NCBI RefSeq assembly: GCF_918797505.1
Contig: NC_092793.1
Coordinates: 64,537,660 to 64,601,659 of the forward strand
From: Bemisia tabaci
Lineage: Eukaryota > Arthropoda > Insecta > Hemiptera > Aleyrodidae
Reading direction: 5' to 3'
DNA: 64,000 nt
Made by a program: the position numbers and the translations under genes. This document shows, one piece after another, positions 46,295 to 56,731 of the stretch (its first letter is position 1; each line of letters starts with the position of its first letter). The notes under the pieces are model-generated. The model worked only from the letters and a program-made list of their open reading frames with translations, searched no databases and was not told the origin of the DNA.

Positions 46295-46503
46295 CAGGGT
46301 GTCTAGCGACCGGGAAAGTCAGGGAAAGTCAGGGAGAAGTCAGGGAAAGTCAGGGAAAGTCAGGGAAGAAGAACACAAAACCGGGAGAGAAGCGAACTCC
46401 CGTCGAAGATCGCGATTTTTTGCATAACTTTACGGCGCTTCGATATTTAGCCGTGCAGCGCTCTCTCCTGGTCTGAGGTGCCATCTGAACCGTTAGTACT
46501 GAC

Positions 46504-46570
46504 ATAGAATAAAGAGACTACGTAGCGTAGTCTCTAAGAGAATACGTAGCGTAGTCTCTTTATTCTATGG
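46504..46570. repeat. Near-perfect hairpin of about 67 bp
   Basis: CATAGAATAAAGAGACTACG is followed by the inner palindrome TACGTAGCGTAGTCTC, and TAGCGTAGTCTCTTTATTC closes the mirror, ending CTATG. The inner ACTACGTAGCGTAGT is itself a near-palindrome that occurs twice. Could be a young foldback insertion in the 46295 element. Confidence 0.7.
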
Positions 46571-46607
46571 TGCTAACCAGTGGTGCTCCCTCTCTCTATC
46601 GCTTTGT

Positions 46608-46845
46608 TGCGTCCGCGACGCCTCCTTTAGCGTCCACGACACCTCTGGAAGTGTCCGCGATATCTCTGGAAGTGTCCGCGACGCCTTTTGAAGCGTCCAC
46701 GACGCCTTTAAAGCGTCCGCGACACCTCTTTTAGCGTCCGCGACACCTCTGGAAGTGTCCGCGACGCCTTTTGAAGCGTCAACGACGCCTTTAAAGCGTC
46801 CGCGACGCCTCTTTTAGCGTCCGCGACACCTCTGGAAGTGTACTA
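46608..46845. repeat. Minisatellite, 23-bp unit, about 10 copies
   Basis: Units follow the form GCGTCCGCGACGCCT plus TTTGAA, TTTAAA, CTTTTA or CTGGAAGT. Two longer blocks (for example CCTCTTTTAGCGTCCGCGAC) recur, indicating a higher-order period of about 115 bases. GC-rich and CpG-rich, against an AT-rich background. Confidence 0.85.
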
Positions 46846-47414
46846 TTCTTTCCTCTATTTATTTAATTATCGAAGTTGCAAATTTCTATAAGGTTTTTTG
46901 AAGTAGTAAGCAAAGATCTTCCAAAGCATTACCATTAAGTACAAATTATGATGGTATAGTGGAAGGAAGAAAGGAATCTTTTTTATGAGAGTCTATGTTG
47001 ACACCCAAGGACCCTAGAAAGGTTTTTATTCTTGAAATGTTATCCATTGCTTTGAAGGGTGGAAAACATCATACAGACTGAAAGGAAATTTTGGTAAAAG
47101 GTCATGGAAAGTCAGGGAGAAAGAAAATTCGATAGGTCAGGGAAAACCTTGAAAGTCAGGGAGAATGAAAAGAAAAATTTGCTAGACACCCTGCACTTTA
47201 TCAACCGAAATTGAGAATAGAATCTTGAACGAGTATCCGGTCATCCTCTTAATTATCTTTTTGAATCTTTAAAAATTATTCTTTTGCCTCTCTCTTAATC
47301 TGGTTTGCTGAATGCCCCTCTTGTATTTGGCGATTTTCACTGATGCATACCTTTTTGTGTCAAAAGCAATCACGACACAGATTGTTGGCATGTGTAAAAA
47401 TTTTATTCTGTTGT

Positions 47415-47600
47415 TTCAAGGGTGTCTCCTGATGAGATTAGCAAAATCCCCTGTCTATGGATTTTTATTTTAACCATCTCAAGTCATTTAGAGGGTCCTA
47501 AAACTTAGGTTTGGGGTAATTTTGGCCTCCAAACCTCGCCCATCTCAACTCTAAGGATTCTTAAAACCCTTTATTGGGACTCTTTTGAGTCACTATTTAC
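47415..47600. repeat. Dispersed repeat, inverted relative to 52490-52690
   Basis: Contains TTATTTTAACCATCTCAAGT, TCATTTAGAGGGTCCTA, a TTTTGGCCTCC(A/C)AACC-type block and CCCATCTC. The same blocks occur in reverse order and orientation at 52490-52690. Its nature is unknown. Confidence 0.55.
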
Positions 47601-47767
47601 ACTTTCATTCATATTCTCTGCAGTTGTTGATGGATTTGAGCCTTTGAACAATTTTTTATCATATGGTGTGATCTCTTAAGAAAATAATTCAAGGTCACTG
47701 AATCATTTTCTGACATTGAAAAGAAAAAAGAAATTGTTTAAGATTCGGCATTAATTTTCATTTTCAG

Positions 47768-47814
47768 CCGATTGAAAGAAAAGAAATGCACTCAACGATA
47801 AGCTCGCAGAGCAT
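47768..47814 (+). CDS. Candidate exon 14 of the X11-like gene (uncertain)
   Basis: A strong acceptor (AATTTTCATTTTCAG) opens a frame in phase 0, as exon 13 requires: PIERKEMHSTISSQS. Using donor AT|gtactt at 47815 it ends in phase 2, which suits the exon at 54066. Without splicing it stops at 47828-47830 (after MYLSS), so it could also be an alternative last exon giving a truncated protein. I see no AATAAA close behind. Confidence 0.4.
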
Positions 47815-47830
47815 GTACTTGTCTTCCTGA

Positions 47831-49467
47831 AAAGTTTCTAGTCCTTTTTATTATTGGTGCTTTTTTCTTGCTACTGGGGCAAGTGGCCAAGAGTTCTGTT
47901 TCTGTTGGTTTAAGTTCTTATTTTATCTTTTTTCTTTTTCTCATCATGTAAGTCTAGCTCATTTTTTCACTCCCTTCTTCATGCCTCCAAACGAGACAAC
48001 CCCTGACCCTGGGGGTTCCTCACCCCAAACTCCTCTCTCTGATAATGAAAATTCAGAAACACCCGTCGTAGTTAGTAACCCGACACACCCATCTTTAATC
48101 TAAATTATGACAATACTACAACAAAGATCTCCAGAATTGTCAGTACTCAAGACCAATCTAACCTTAAACAAGTCAACCCTGTGGCGACAAAAAAAAAAGA
48201 AAAGAAAAAAAAGGAGAATAACCCCCCTCTTCTCAGAAGGGAGGGTTTGGAGGGGAAGAAGAAAAAGATGACAGACAAGGGCAGACTGGCCAGACCTGTC
48301 AAGATTCGGCCAGACCGTAACTCTTTCCCTTGTCTGAAGAAAAATAATGAGACAACCCCTAGGGCTAACTTGCCAGACCGTGCCTCTTGCTTTAAGGAAA
48401 GGTAGATAGACGAAGAGGAGGATTGAAGGAGCTGATTGGCCGGACCAATCAAGCCAAGCAGCCAGACCAAGCCTCTTGCTCTTTCGGAAGAAAAAAAATG
48501 GAATAAAGACGAAACAAAGGTAAAATAAAGTGAGACCCGGGGCGGGGGGCTAATAAAAAATATAACAATAATGATAGGGGAGGAATGACAAAATAGCCAA
48601 ATGCGCTCATAATAAATCAGTTTTTATATCAGGAAAATAGTACAAGAAACAATGGGGATAAACCAGTGGCTTGACAGTAATAAAAAGAGAGAGAGGAAGG
48701 AATAGAAGTAGAACGAGAAACCGACTGACTATAGTAAATTGTACAGGTCCGGCTAAACTGTACTACAGAAATAAAGATAAAAGGAACTAGTCAGGATAAC
48801 GAACTACAATAATGAACACAGAGGATTTGTCGAGCAGGCCATGCCGTGGGCCTAAGCGAACACAGGACGCAACACTGAAGAATGAGTAATTCAAAAAAAA
48901 GAAGACTCTCACCCGCAAATCGACCGGAGCGGAGCTCATGAAAATAAATCTAGTTGGCCCCAAAAGGGGACCAACTCACAGAGAAAATGTACTCACATTT
49001 TGATGGGATATAAGAGAAATTCCGGAAACGGAAATGGAAAAGCTCACTCTTCGCACATCTGCAGCTCGAATACGGGAATCTGTCTTCTCACGCGCAGACG
49101 CCCAGAACCCAACGGCGGGAAAAATTTGAAATGTAGGAGTGAGTGGGGAGAAGGAGGGGGGACCCACTGTACAAAATATCCAATTGACTACCTTCTCAAA
49201 TCTACAAAAACCTACCTGACCGACTTAGCCAACAACTACAACAACAAGAAAATCGAACTCCGTGCGCCACGGCCGCTCTCGCAGATCTAATTTTGCAGTG
49301 GCGACAAGGGAAGCTCACAGCCTCCGGAGCGCCTTGGGCCCGTGTTGGAGGTAGCTGAAACAGCACACTGCCCTGTCGCCGAAGAAACAAGTGTTTTCTA
49401 GCGGAAAAGGACAGGCGCTGACCCTATCTCTCACTCTGCCCGGAAACGCTGCGGGAACTTCCGAGGG
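47831..49467. other. Unassigned intron region
   Basis: A 41-codon frame at 47981-48106 (MPPNETTPDPGGSSPQTPL...) looks protein-like, and the following purine-rich stretch to 49000 has low T content, unlike its surroundings. It could be the remnant of an unrecognised retroelement. No domain identified. Confidence 0.3.
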
Positions 49468-49775
49468 TACGAGGGCTGTCCCAAAAGAAACCGGACTTTT
49501 GTCATAGAGGGCGAACCGAGCGTCGTAATGAAGTTTTCTTGGGCTTGTTTGAAAGCTGATAAGCTACTGAAGATGCTTGTTTTTACAGAATGCAAAAATT
49601 CGTATTGGTAAGGAAACTACACGCTTTGGAATAAAGGAAAGTCAAACTCGAGTTGCGATTTTTGTCTTCATCTCAAGACAAATTTAGATACAACTTTAAA
49701 AAAACCCAGGTTTTAAGTTAAAAACTTCGTTGCTCTCTTATTCAAATGCTTAAAAATAAGGAAATTAACATTTTA

Positions 49776-49910
49776 AGCAGCTTACCAAGTCATCACCTAT
49801 CCCCTTCAAAATACTTGCCAGCTTTGTCGATGCATTTTTGCCACCGTTTCTTCAATTGGGAGAAACACTGTTAGAAATCCTCAGATTTGATTGATCGCAA
49901 TTCCTATAGG
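49776..49910 (-). pseudogene. Mariner transposase C-terminal remnant, left arm
   Basis: Minus-strand reading gives ELRSIKSEDF, a stop, then QCFSQLKKRWQKCIDKAGKY, FEGDR and a natural stop. (K/R)RW-x-KCI-x2-(A/D)G-x-YFEGD is the standard C-terminus of mariner transposases. One internal nonsense codon is present. The other arm has the same segment with more damage. Confidence 0.75.
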
Positions 49911-50011
49911 GTGTTCTCTTGGATTTCCGGAATGGTTTGAAAACGTCGACCTTTCAAGGTAAATTTAAGTCGTGGAAATAAGAAAAAATCACACCGAGCC
50001 AGGTCAGGTCA

Positions 50012-50132
50012 CCTTGAAGGAATTGCGATCATTCAAACCTGAGGATTTCCAACAGTGTTTCTCCCAGTTGAAGAAACGGTGGAAAAAAATGCATCGATAA
50101 AGCTGGCAAGTATTTTGAAGGGGATAGGTTAT
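50012..50132 (+). pseudogene. Mariner transposase C-terminal remnant, right arm
   Basis: The + strand reads KELRSFKPEDFQQCFSQLKK, RWKKMHR, stop, SWQVF, stop. It is the mirrored copy of the left-arm segment; it keeps the DFQQCF codons but has lost the KCID...YFEGD part through substitutions and a frameshift. Confidence 0.7.
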
Positions 50133-50429
50133 GACTTGGTAAGCTTTTAAGCATTTGAATAGAGCAACAAATTTTTAACTTAAATCTTGGGTTTTTCTTA
50201 AGTTGTATCTAAATTTGTCTTGAAGTAAAGACAAAAATCGCAACTCGAGTTTGACTTTCCTTCATTCCAAAGCGTGTAGTTTCCTTACTAATACGAATTT
50301 TTGCATTCTGTAAAAACAAGCATCTTCAGTAGCTTATTAGCTTTGAAACAAGTCCAAGAAAACTTCATTACGACGCTTGGTTCGTCTTCTATGACAAAAG
50401 TCCGGTTTCTTTTGGGACAGCCCTCGTAT

Positions 50430-52489
50430 TTCCCTGCTCACCACAACCTTTTATTCGCTAGGAAAGCCTATGTCATCATAAACATTCATGAAATCCAATA
50501 TGATGACCATAACCTAGGTCTTTATGTAGTATCTATTAGTAAACCAGGGACAAGCAACAAGCATGTTACCTTAATAGGAGAACTCTAGTTCAAGAATAAA
50601 ATTCAATAGACCAAAAAAAAAACGAGAAAGTAAACAAGGACCTTATCAACTTGGAAATGTTTTCGAGTCAACAAGCCAATATCTTACTGAATAACTCAAA
50701 CCACTGTCTTCCCTATGAATCAGCTAGGACGTTTACCCCTCTCCCCCTCAAATATATTACGAAAATAGTCAATATTGTCCATACGCGAATAAGAATAGAG
50801 TCAATAGGCACATACCTTAAGGAGAAGTACAATAAAATTATCAGTGTAAGAAGAATTTACAAAAAAATTGGCCTTCGGCCCATTTATGCGCGGTGCCTCT
50901 CTCCACGAACCGGCACCGGCGGGCATATGGGGGGGGGGGGGGGGGGGGGCTCGGCCCGCCCACCGCTTCGCGGTGTGGTGCAGAGACAACACATAAACTT
51001 TCTAGTTCAAGTCGGCGTTTCGCGCCGGCCTCGTAAAAGGTCGCAAAGTCAGCATCAAGGCACGGCTTTAACATGGAATCTTTAATTGAACTAGGTACTG
51101 ATCTATTTCTCATTGCCGTAACTATTTTCAAAATGATCTTAATATTAAAATAAAAAAATGAGTTTAGTGACTTATTTGGACCTAGAATCATGATGCGGGA
51201 TTTATAGAGCCAGTAATACTTAAGGCGTGTCAGCGGGATTTGGACCCCAGTCTTATCGGCATGCAGGCGTGTGATTGATTCATACTATGTGAGTACCTAA
51301 GTGGTCGTCTAATTTTGCATGATATATACGGAGTAATTTTAGAGATAATACATTTGAAATCCTAGGTTTCACCTGATCCAAAGCACTTGCTGCTAATACT
51401 CAGGAGTGTTTCGACTCATTTATTGGAGGATTGACCATTTGCTATTGGCCCCTCTTCAATTTTGAGATAAGTCCAAAAATCATTTAGGAACTTACATGAA
51501 TGATCCAGATGGTGATTTGTGCAAATTCCAAGGAATTAAAGGCCTTTCTACAAAATCTGCAGTTCGTCAAAGTGAGCTTTCCGTGTGAATTTGATAAAAA
51601 TCAAGTTTTAGCCCTAGCCCCCCCCCCCCCAACTTTGGCGTACCCCATAATCACTTAATGTGCATAAAGAGAACATAGATAAGGTTCTCCATGCAAAATG
51701 AAATTGAACAAATAGAACTTGAGATATGGCTGTACACAGAAAAAGGGTACACTGACGGACAGACATACATTATTTCAAGTATGGTTTTTTTTTTACTCTA
51801 GGCACCTTAAAACGCCTAGAAATGATGAAATTTCAATTTTTCTTTTTTTTTGGACGATGACAATACTTCTACCCGCGAGGGGACCGAGAAAGTAAAAACA
51901 AAAGGTAATGCTATAATCCCAACCTCAAAATTAGATGTCCTTTGGCCAGGCACTGTCTGACCTGATTTTCTTTATATTTTCTTCTCACAATGCACCATTT
52001 CCCCATACATTTATAGTTGTACAAAGTTATTAAGTTAGTAAGTTATTTATAGTTATATAGTTTATAGTTCTATAAAGTTCAGAATCCTTTAGAGGTAACC
52101 CGAATCCAAGATGGCCACCAGAAATTTCCGCATTTGGGTCCAAACTCCGGTAGATACCGTTTTGTATGGAGTGGGGTGTCCTTCATAGGGTATTTTTGGT
52201 CTCAACATCAAGGTCAAGAACTTAAGACAGGTCCATTAAAGCCAAAAAATTCAATATGGTGACCAAAATGTCTGCTGTTACGGAGCTAATTATTTCATCG
52301 AGGCTCATATTGACAAGTGAGGTGTCCCTACATAGGTTCTTTTGGGTTGTAGATTCCATAAATGAGGTCCTAACAACATAATATGTTCATTGAAGTCCTC
52401 TAAAAACCAAAATGGTGACCAACATGGAGCTGCCCCTTTTGGAACTGAGTTTGATAGAAAAGCCCCTCCCAAAGGACCTCAAAAACCCT
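50430..52489. other. Unassigned intron region with a GC hairpin cluster
   Basis: At 50868-51070 there are several small GC-rich hairpins (GGCCTTCGGCC, CACCGCTTCGCGGTG, GGCGTTTCGCGCC) around a long G run at 50930-50949. The sequence 50430-50860 has few stops in one frame but no recognisable domain. At 52080-52480 CCAAGATGG-type and AATATGGTGACC phrases recur, suggesting an old repeat. Confidence 0.35.
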
Positions 52490-52690
52490 TTTTTGGAATA
52501 TTTTGAGGTTCTTAGGGAGAGGCAGATGGGTTGGGAAGCCAAGATTGCTCGAAACTTCAGTTATAGGATCCCCTCGATGACTTGAGATGGTTAAAATAAA
52601 AAGGACAGGAGATTTTTACTACTCTTAGCAGGGGATACCCTTTGGCAGACATCCATATGATGAATCGCCGTAGGTGAAGGGCTATGTAGT
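52490..52690. repeat. Dispersed repeat, inverted relative to 47415-47600
   Basis: Contains GACTTGAGATGGTTAAAATA, AGGATCCCCTCGATG and CCCATCTG-type blocks in mirror order to the other copy 5 kb to the left. Unclassified. Confidence 0.55.
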
Positions 52691-53145
52691 TTTTGATAGC
52701 CTCTCCTCCCATGGAGTGTGATCCAAGTTGCAAATTAAAGAGTTTGGGTCAATTTGGCTCCTTTTTTGTACCGGGCGGTCCCTGTATTTTACACTTTAAA
52801 GTAATCATTTGTGGATTTGCTTTTACTGAAAAAAAGTCTGACTTACTTGTATGCAGTTTAGTCAAATAGTGCACCATTTTCATCCATGACCAAGTTTATC
52901 TCCTAGTCGCTTTCAGGGACACCGCACTCAGTGATAATTGCTTGCCGTCCCGCAGGGGCTAATGTGTGCATGGACAGCTTCAGTGATGAGTGTAGACTAT
53001 GACTCACAGTCACCCTTGGTCGGACATAGAACGAATCGTTTTGTTAGTCGCTACTTTTCTCAAGAATGCTTTTTGCCCGGCTTTCGCCCCAGATGGGATG
53101 GCATGCATCAAATCTAAAATTCCAGCACTAGACAATATGGGGTGC

Positions 53146-53218
53146 CAGGGCTGGATTAACCGTAGGGGCAAAGTGGGCCTGTGCCCACAGCGGCAAATGA
53201 AAAAAAAGCAGAGCCCTG
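53146..53218. repeat. Short CAGGGCT...AGCCCTG fragment
   Basis: CAGGGCTGGATTAACC, then GGGGCAAAGTGGGCC and a closing AGCCCTG. hAT MITEs often start CAGGG(C/G)(T/C)GGATT. Too short for a complete element and no target duplication; perhaps a collapsed remnant. Confidence 0.4.
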
Positions 53219-53585
53219 GTTCTTAGGTTCCGAATTCATATTCAGTATTACAGCTAGGTGTCCCATTGAGTTTTTGAATACATATACGTTCTGTGTTGCC
53301 TGCCAGCCCCTTGTAGTGTGTCAAATGATGAAATTCGCCAATATTTTAATGATATACGTTGATTTAATTCAAGCAACTTTTCCAGTTCACAGAAAAGGAT
53401 CAAGTCTGTAAGGACATATATGAGAGAGAATGTGATTTTCAGAATTGACGGGTTTTGGTTTTCCTCTCTTCATTAGCCTATGATGAGGGTAAAATTAAAA
53501 CGTGGTTGTGTGTTAGTTACTTTTGAGCTTCTTGAAACGAACTTTGCTAGATTTGTAGTCGCCTAAAAGTACTTTTAAATTGTAA

Positions 53586-53606
53586 AAAAAAAAAAAAAAA
53601 AAAATA
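53586..53606 (+). repeat. Poly(A) run
   Basis: A run of about 21 A, ended by TAGAAC. Could be the tail of a retroposed sequence reading from the left, though I cannot identify its body. Confidence 0.6.
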
Positions 53607-53920
53607 GAACATAATGATTAGCTTTTGTACTGTGAGGAGCCAAAGGGAGGGGAAGTTTAACTTAGACGCCGCTATAATTCAAGTAAGAATGCATTTTTAC
53701 ATTGAAATTTTGATGATATTTAAAAGTCCATGGAGACTAGTTTTCCAGTGAAGTTTTGCAAAATCGGCTGATACAATCTATAATAGCAGTCATTTATAGT
53801 TTTTTATGAGTCAAGGGAATGATGAAATACTTAATTTGTGAAAATTTGTTGAAAATACACTCATCTAAGGGTAAATGTGTGGACCAAAAATATAATTGTT
53901 GTGTTCGCTTCTCCTACCAG

Positions 53921-53942
53921 GAGTTCACGAAGCATTGTGCAG
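53921..53942 (+). CDS. Candidate 22-nt microexon of the X11-like gene
   Basis: A good acceptor (CTTCTCCTACCAG) and donor (GCAG|gtaatt) enclose 22 bases. If the preceding exon ended in phase 1 it would encode VHEALC and join exon 15 in phase. Neither exon 13 (phase 0) nor the preferred ending of candidate exon 14 (phase 2) gives phase 1, so it is doubtful unless another exon was missed. Confidence 0.25.
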
Positions 53943-54065
53943 GTAATTTTTTTAGAAAAAATATTTCAATTAACCTTTATTTTCAACTTTCCTTGAAGTT
54001 TAACGTTTTTAATTATTTTGGTATCCACTGGTATCTATTCAGAATTGGAAAAAACCTAAATCCAG

Positions 54066-54186
54066 AATATCATCCAGAAGCCTATTGAATAACTCTAACA
54101 ATTGTGCTAGTGGAGACAGAACACCTGCTTCACCTCTGTCATCCCCTCTGACTCCTCCTACTTCCAATACCAATAATATGGGCAAG
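54066..54186 (+). CDS. X11L: Exon 15 of the X11-like gene
   Basis: Two acceptors lie 12 bases apart (AG ending 54065 and 54077); both require a preceding phase 2. The donor is GGCAAG|gtttgt. The frame reads (ISSR)SLLNNSNNCASGDRTP, then ASPLSSPLTPPTSNTNNMGK, phase 0 out. The Ser-Pro/Thr-Pro density fits proline-directed kinase sites and a disordered linker. Joined to the next exon it reads NNMGKEKEGKKKARNKE. Confidence 0.7.
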
Positions 54187-55487
54187 GTTTGTCCTCTTTT
54201 TTTGTTTTGTTGTATCTTTTTCTGTAGATAACTGGATTTTAGAGTAATTGGACGCTTAAATTTATCCCATGAGTTTCATTTTGCTGCTTTCTACCTTCAA
54301 CTTAAAAGTTGTAACTTGCTTTCACATTTACTGCTTTTCCAGCCTCTAACAGTGTATATATTATGTATTCTTTGCGCCCTCGGTATTCAAAAGTCCTAAT
54401 TTTGTCTGCAATTTAGTTCCCCTCAGCCAAGGAGTATGAAGTCTTTTTATAAGAAGTTTAAATGTGTAGGAGGATGTTGTATTTTGACCTTTGCTTAGTT
54501 TGCGTTTGTGATGCCATTTTCTATTGAAAATATAGTCTCATGTATGATTCATCAGAATAATTCTAATCCAGTGAAGTTCTTCGGGATCTTGAATTACTAA
54601 AATAATTGCCCCACACACTACCTTCAAATGATTAGAGACTTGATTTGTTCGCAATCTCTTTATCATAGACGTACAGGGTGATCTAAAAATCCCTCCTACA
54701 TCTATTTTTTATCTAATCTAGGTAAATATTTGAAACTTAAGGGATATTCCTATGTTAAAGGGAATCTCTTTTTTTTCGTCTTTTTTTTCTGTTGGTTCAA
54801 TGGCTCATATCCCTGTGGGGCCTACAGCTAACCACAGACAAATTGAAATGACATAGAGGTGTTTATGTGATAAAAGTGGTATAATTTAGATTGAGGGGTG
54901 GGTTGGAAAGAGAAAAGGGGGATTTGGAGAAATGTTAGAGGAGCTAAACTATCACCATCTTTGCACCATAAGGCTCATTAAGGTGACTTCCAAAGAAACT
55001 GAGCCCTGGAAAACAGACAAAAGGACTTGTAGGAAGAGATTGTTCGGGAGTTGGATGATTGTGTGATGATGAAGTTGAGAGAAAGTTTTGATGATTCCTA
55101 GGCGTAAACCTAAGTGGTCTCCTCCAACTGATATTTAAGTATGAGAGGGTTTTTTCATAGCGAAAAAAAACGAGCTAAAACGTTGCAATTTATCCCAAGA
55201 ACTCTTCATGACTCCTATAGTCTGTCCAAGATAGGAAGGACCGTAGAATGGCTGAATTAATTACACTATTTTGCAGGGTGGGGTTGTCTAGACCCTTCTC
55301 AACTGGACAGCTTTATGCAATAAGGAACTAGGGTCAAATTTCCGATTTTCGTCTTATGATGAATTCCGTATCAGGAGGGTATTTACGCACTAATGAGGAA
55401 AAGAAAATCTTCAAAAACAATTTTAATCCCTCTTCAGCGACCCTGGAAAAATTAGCCACTGCAGGATCCTGCAAGGCTCATCTTGCA
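54187..55487. other. Unassigned intron sequence
   Basis: A TACAGGGTGATCTAAAAATC stretch at 54670 looks like a Tc1/mariner-type MITE terminus, but I find no partner. Otherwise nothing. Confidence 0.35.
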
Positions 55488-56731
55488 ATGGAGCACTAGA
55501 CAAGGTACGAATTGAAGTATTCTGACACATGTTTCCTAATCAGAATTTCACGTAGAGCACGATTCGCGCACCGAAAACTAATGAAGCAAACTCCAAACGA
55601 AGATATTAACGTTTTTATTTCACATTGGTTACGAGGAATTTGAACTACACGCTAACAAGAAACTCGAAGCTCTACGTGAGTCAAATCGCGCACTACAACG
55701 GTTTCAACAAGCTTCTTAATCGAGTAATGTTCATTTCCCACCATGTGTTGTTCAAACTATAAGCAATTTGCTACAGCTGAGCCAAAGCGTCAATATTGAG
55801 GTTGCCAGATTTTTATATCGCAGAGACTGTCATTATAACGTTTAGCGCACGATGTGAATGACGCAGAGCATTGAGTTTTCATGAGCGGGTGGTTTGAATT
55901 CACGCATCAAGAATCATTAAATATCTTTGGAAGAAGTTGATTTCGGTGATTTTTGTTGTGCGCGCAAGCCCGCCACAAGGGGGGGGGGGGGGGGGATATT
56001 GGGTCCCTGGCACCGGGGCCCGGGCCCTGGAGGGGCCCGTGACGCAGGTGACAAACCACTACGAATTCATGTGTAACCCTTGTTTCGTAGGGAAAAGTGA
56101 AAAAATTACCCTAAAAATTCCGCAAAAGGTGAATATAGTTTCAAAAACACGCTAGGGCACTATAAAATTTTCTTACTTTTTTAGAGATTTTCAAGATTTT
56201 GAGTATACGTAGAATGATATTTTTAGTAACTGTGTTTCATTTTCTTCCGTTGTCGGATGCTAAGAGGCTCCTTTCTGGGCATCCTCGACTTCAATGGCTT
56301 AACTCCCTTGCCATAGACGTACGAAAGGGGAGTCCAGGGGGTCCGGCTCCCCATAGAATTGAAAATTATCATCTGCCCCCTCAAAAAAAAAATTTATACA
56401 TGTTTTGAATGCAACAATTCGAAAGTTTTTGGTGCTGAAAGTAAACAAAAAGGCGTAATTATTCTGCAGAAATTGATGGAGAATCTCCATCATAAGAGCT
56501 TCATAATGCGTCCAAATAGATTTAAAATTTCAAAAATTTCCCGAGGGAGGGGCCAACCCCCCCCCCCCCCTTTGGCTGGGGGCCTGGGCCAGAAAATTGG
56601 TATCCAGGGCCCGAGATGGGATGTGGCGGGCCTGTGTGCGCGTCGTATGCCACGTGAAATGTTAGTTAAGATATATAACAGAATATACATATATCAGAAT
56701 GCTGAAATTCGTACCTTTCCAGTGGTCCATT
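55488..56731. mobile_element. 550-bp palindromic MITE, copy 3, interrupted
   Basis: Left AATGGAGCACTAGACAAGG and right AGTGGTCCATT bracket the same internal order as the copies at 27327 and 35292, in the opposite orientation, except that a foreign segment occupies 55965-56634. Removing it and one octamer of the duplication restores continuity. Confidence 0.85.
55965..56634. mobile_element. Nested 670-bp hAT-type MITE with perfect 8-bp target duplication
   Basis: The ends CAAGCCCGCCACA and TGTGGCGGGCCTG are inverted repeats with one mismatch. TGTGCGCG is repeated directly on both sides (55957-55964 and 56635-56642). 8-bp duplications and CA...TG ends suit hAT. The inside has a 17-base G run and GGGCCCGGGCCC near the left end and a C run near the right. 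No transposase. It interrupts the palindromic MITE. Confidence 0.85.

Larger units (their letters stand above)
46295..47193. mobile_element. TIR element with CAGGGTGTCTAGC ends and GTCAGGGAAA repeats
   Basis: The ends CAGGGTGTCTAGC and GCTAGACACCCTG are exact inverted repeats. Next to each end are tandem copies of (G)TCAGGGAAA: about six at 46315-46370 and three more spread over 47100-47165. CAGGG...CCCTG ends suggest hAT, but the flanking octamers (GAACATTT, CACTTTAT) do not match, so the class is unproven. It carries a 23-bp minisatellite and a perfect internal hairpin. Confidence 0.65.
49470..50426. mobile_element. Mariner-derived fold-back element
   Basis: The ends are CGAGGGCTGTCCCAAAAG and its complement, each next to TA (49468-49469, 50427-50428), the target duplication of Tc1/mariner. 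Arms of about 450 bases are inverted copies. Both arms contain the 3' end of a mariner transposase gene, once on each strand. The turn is near 49950. So this is two transposon 3' halves joined head to head, with no catalytic domain. Confidence 0.85.

Noticed and set aside
46608..46845. Possible CRISPR-like array
   Set aside because: Units are tandem with no unique spacers, and the genome is eukaryotic; it is a minisatellite.
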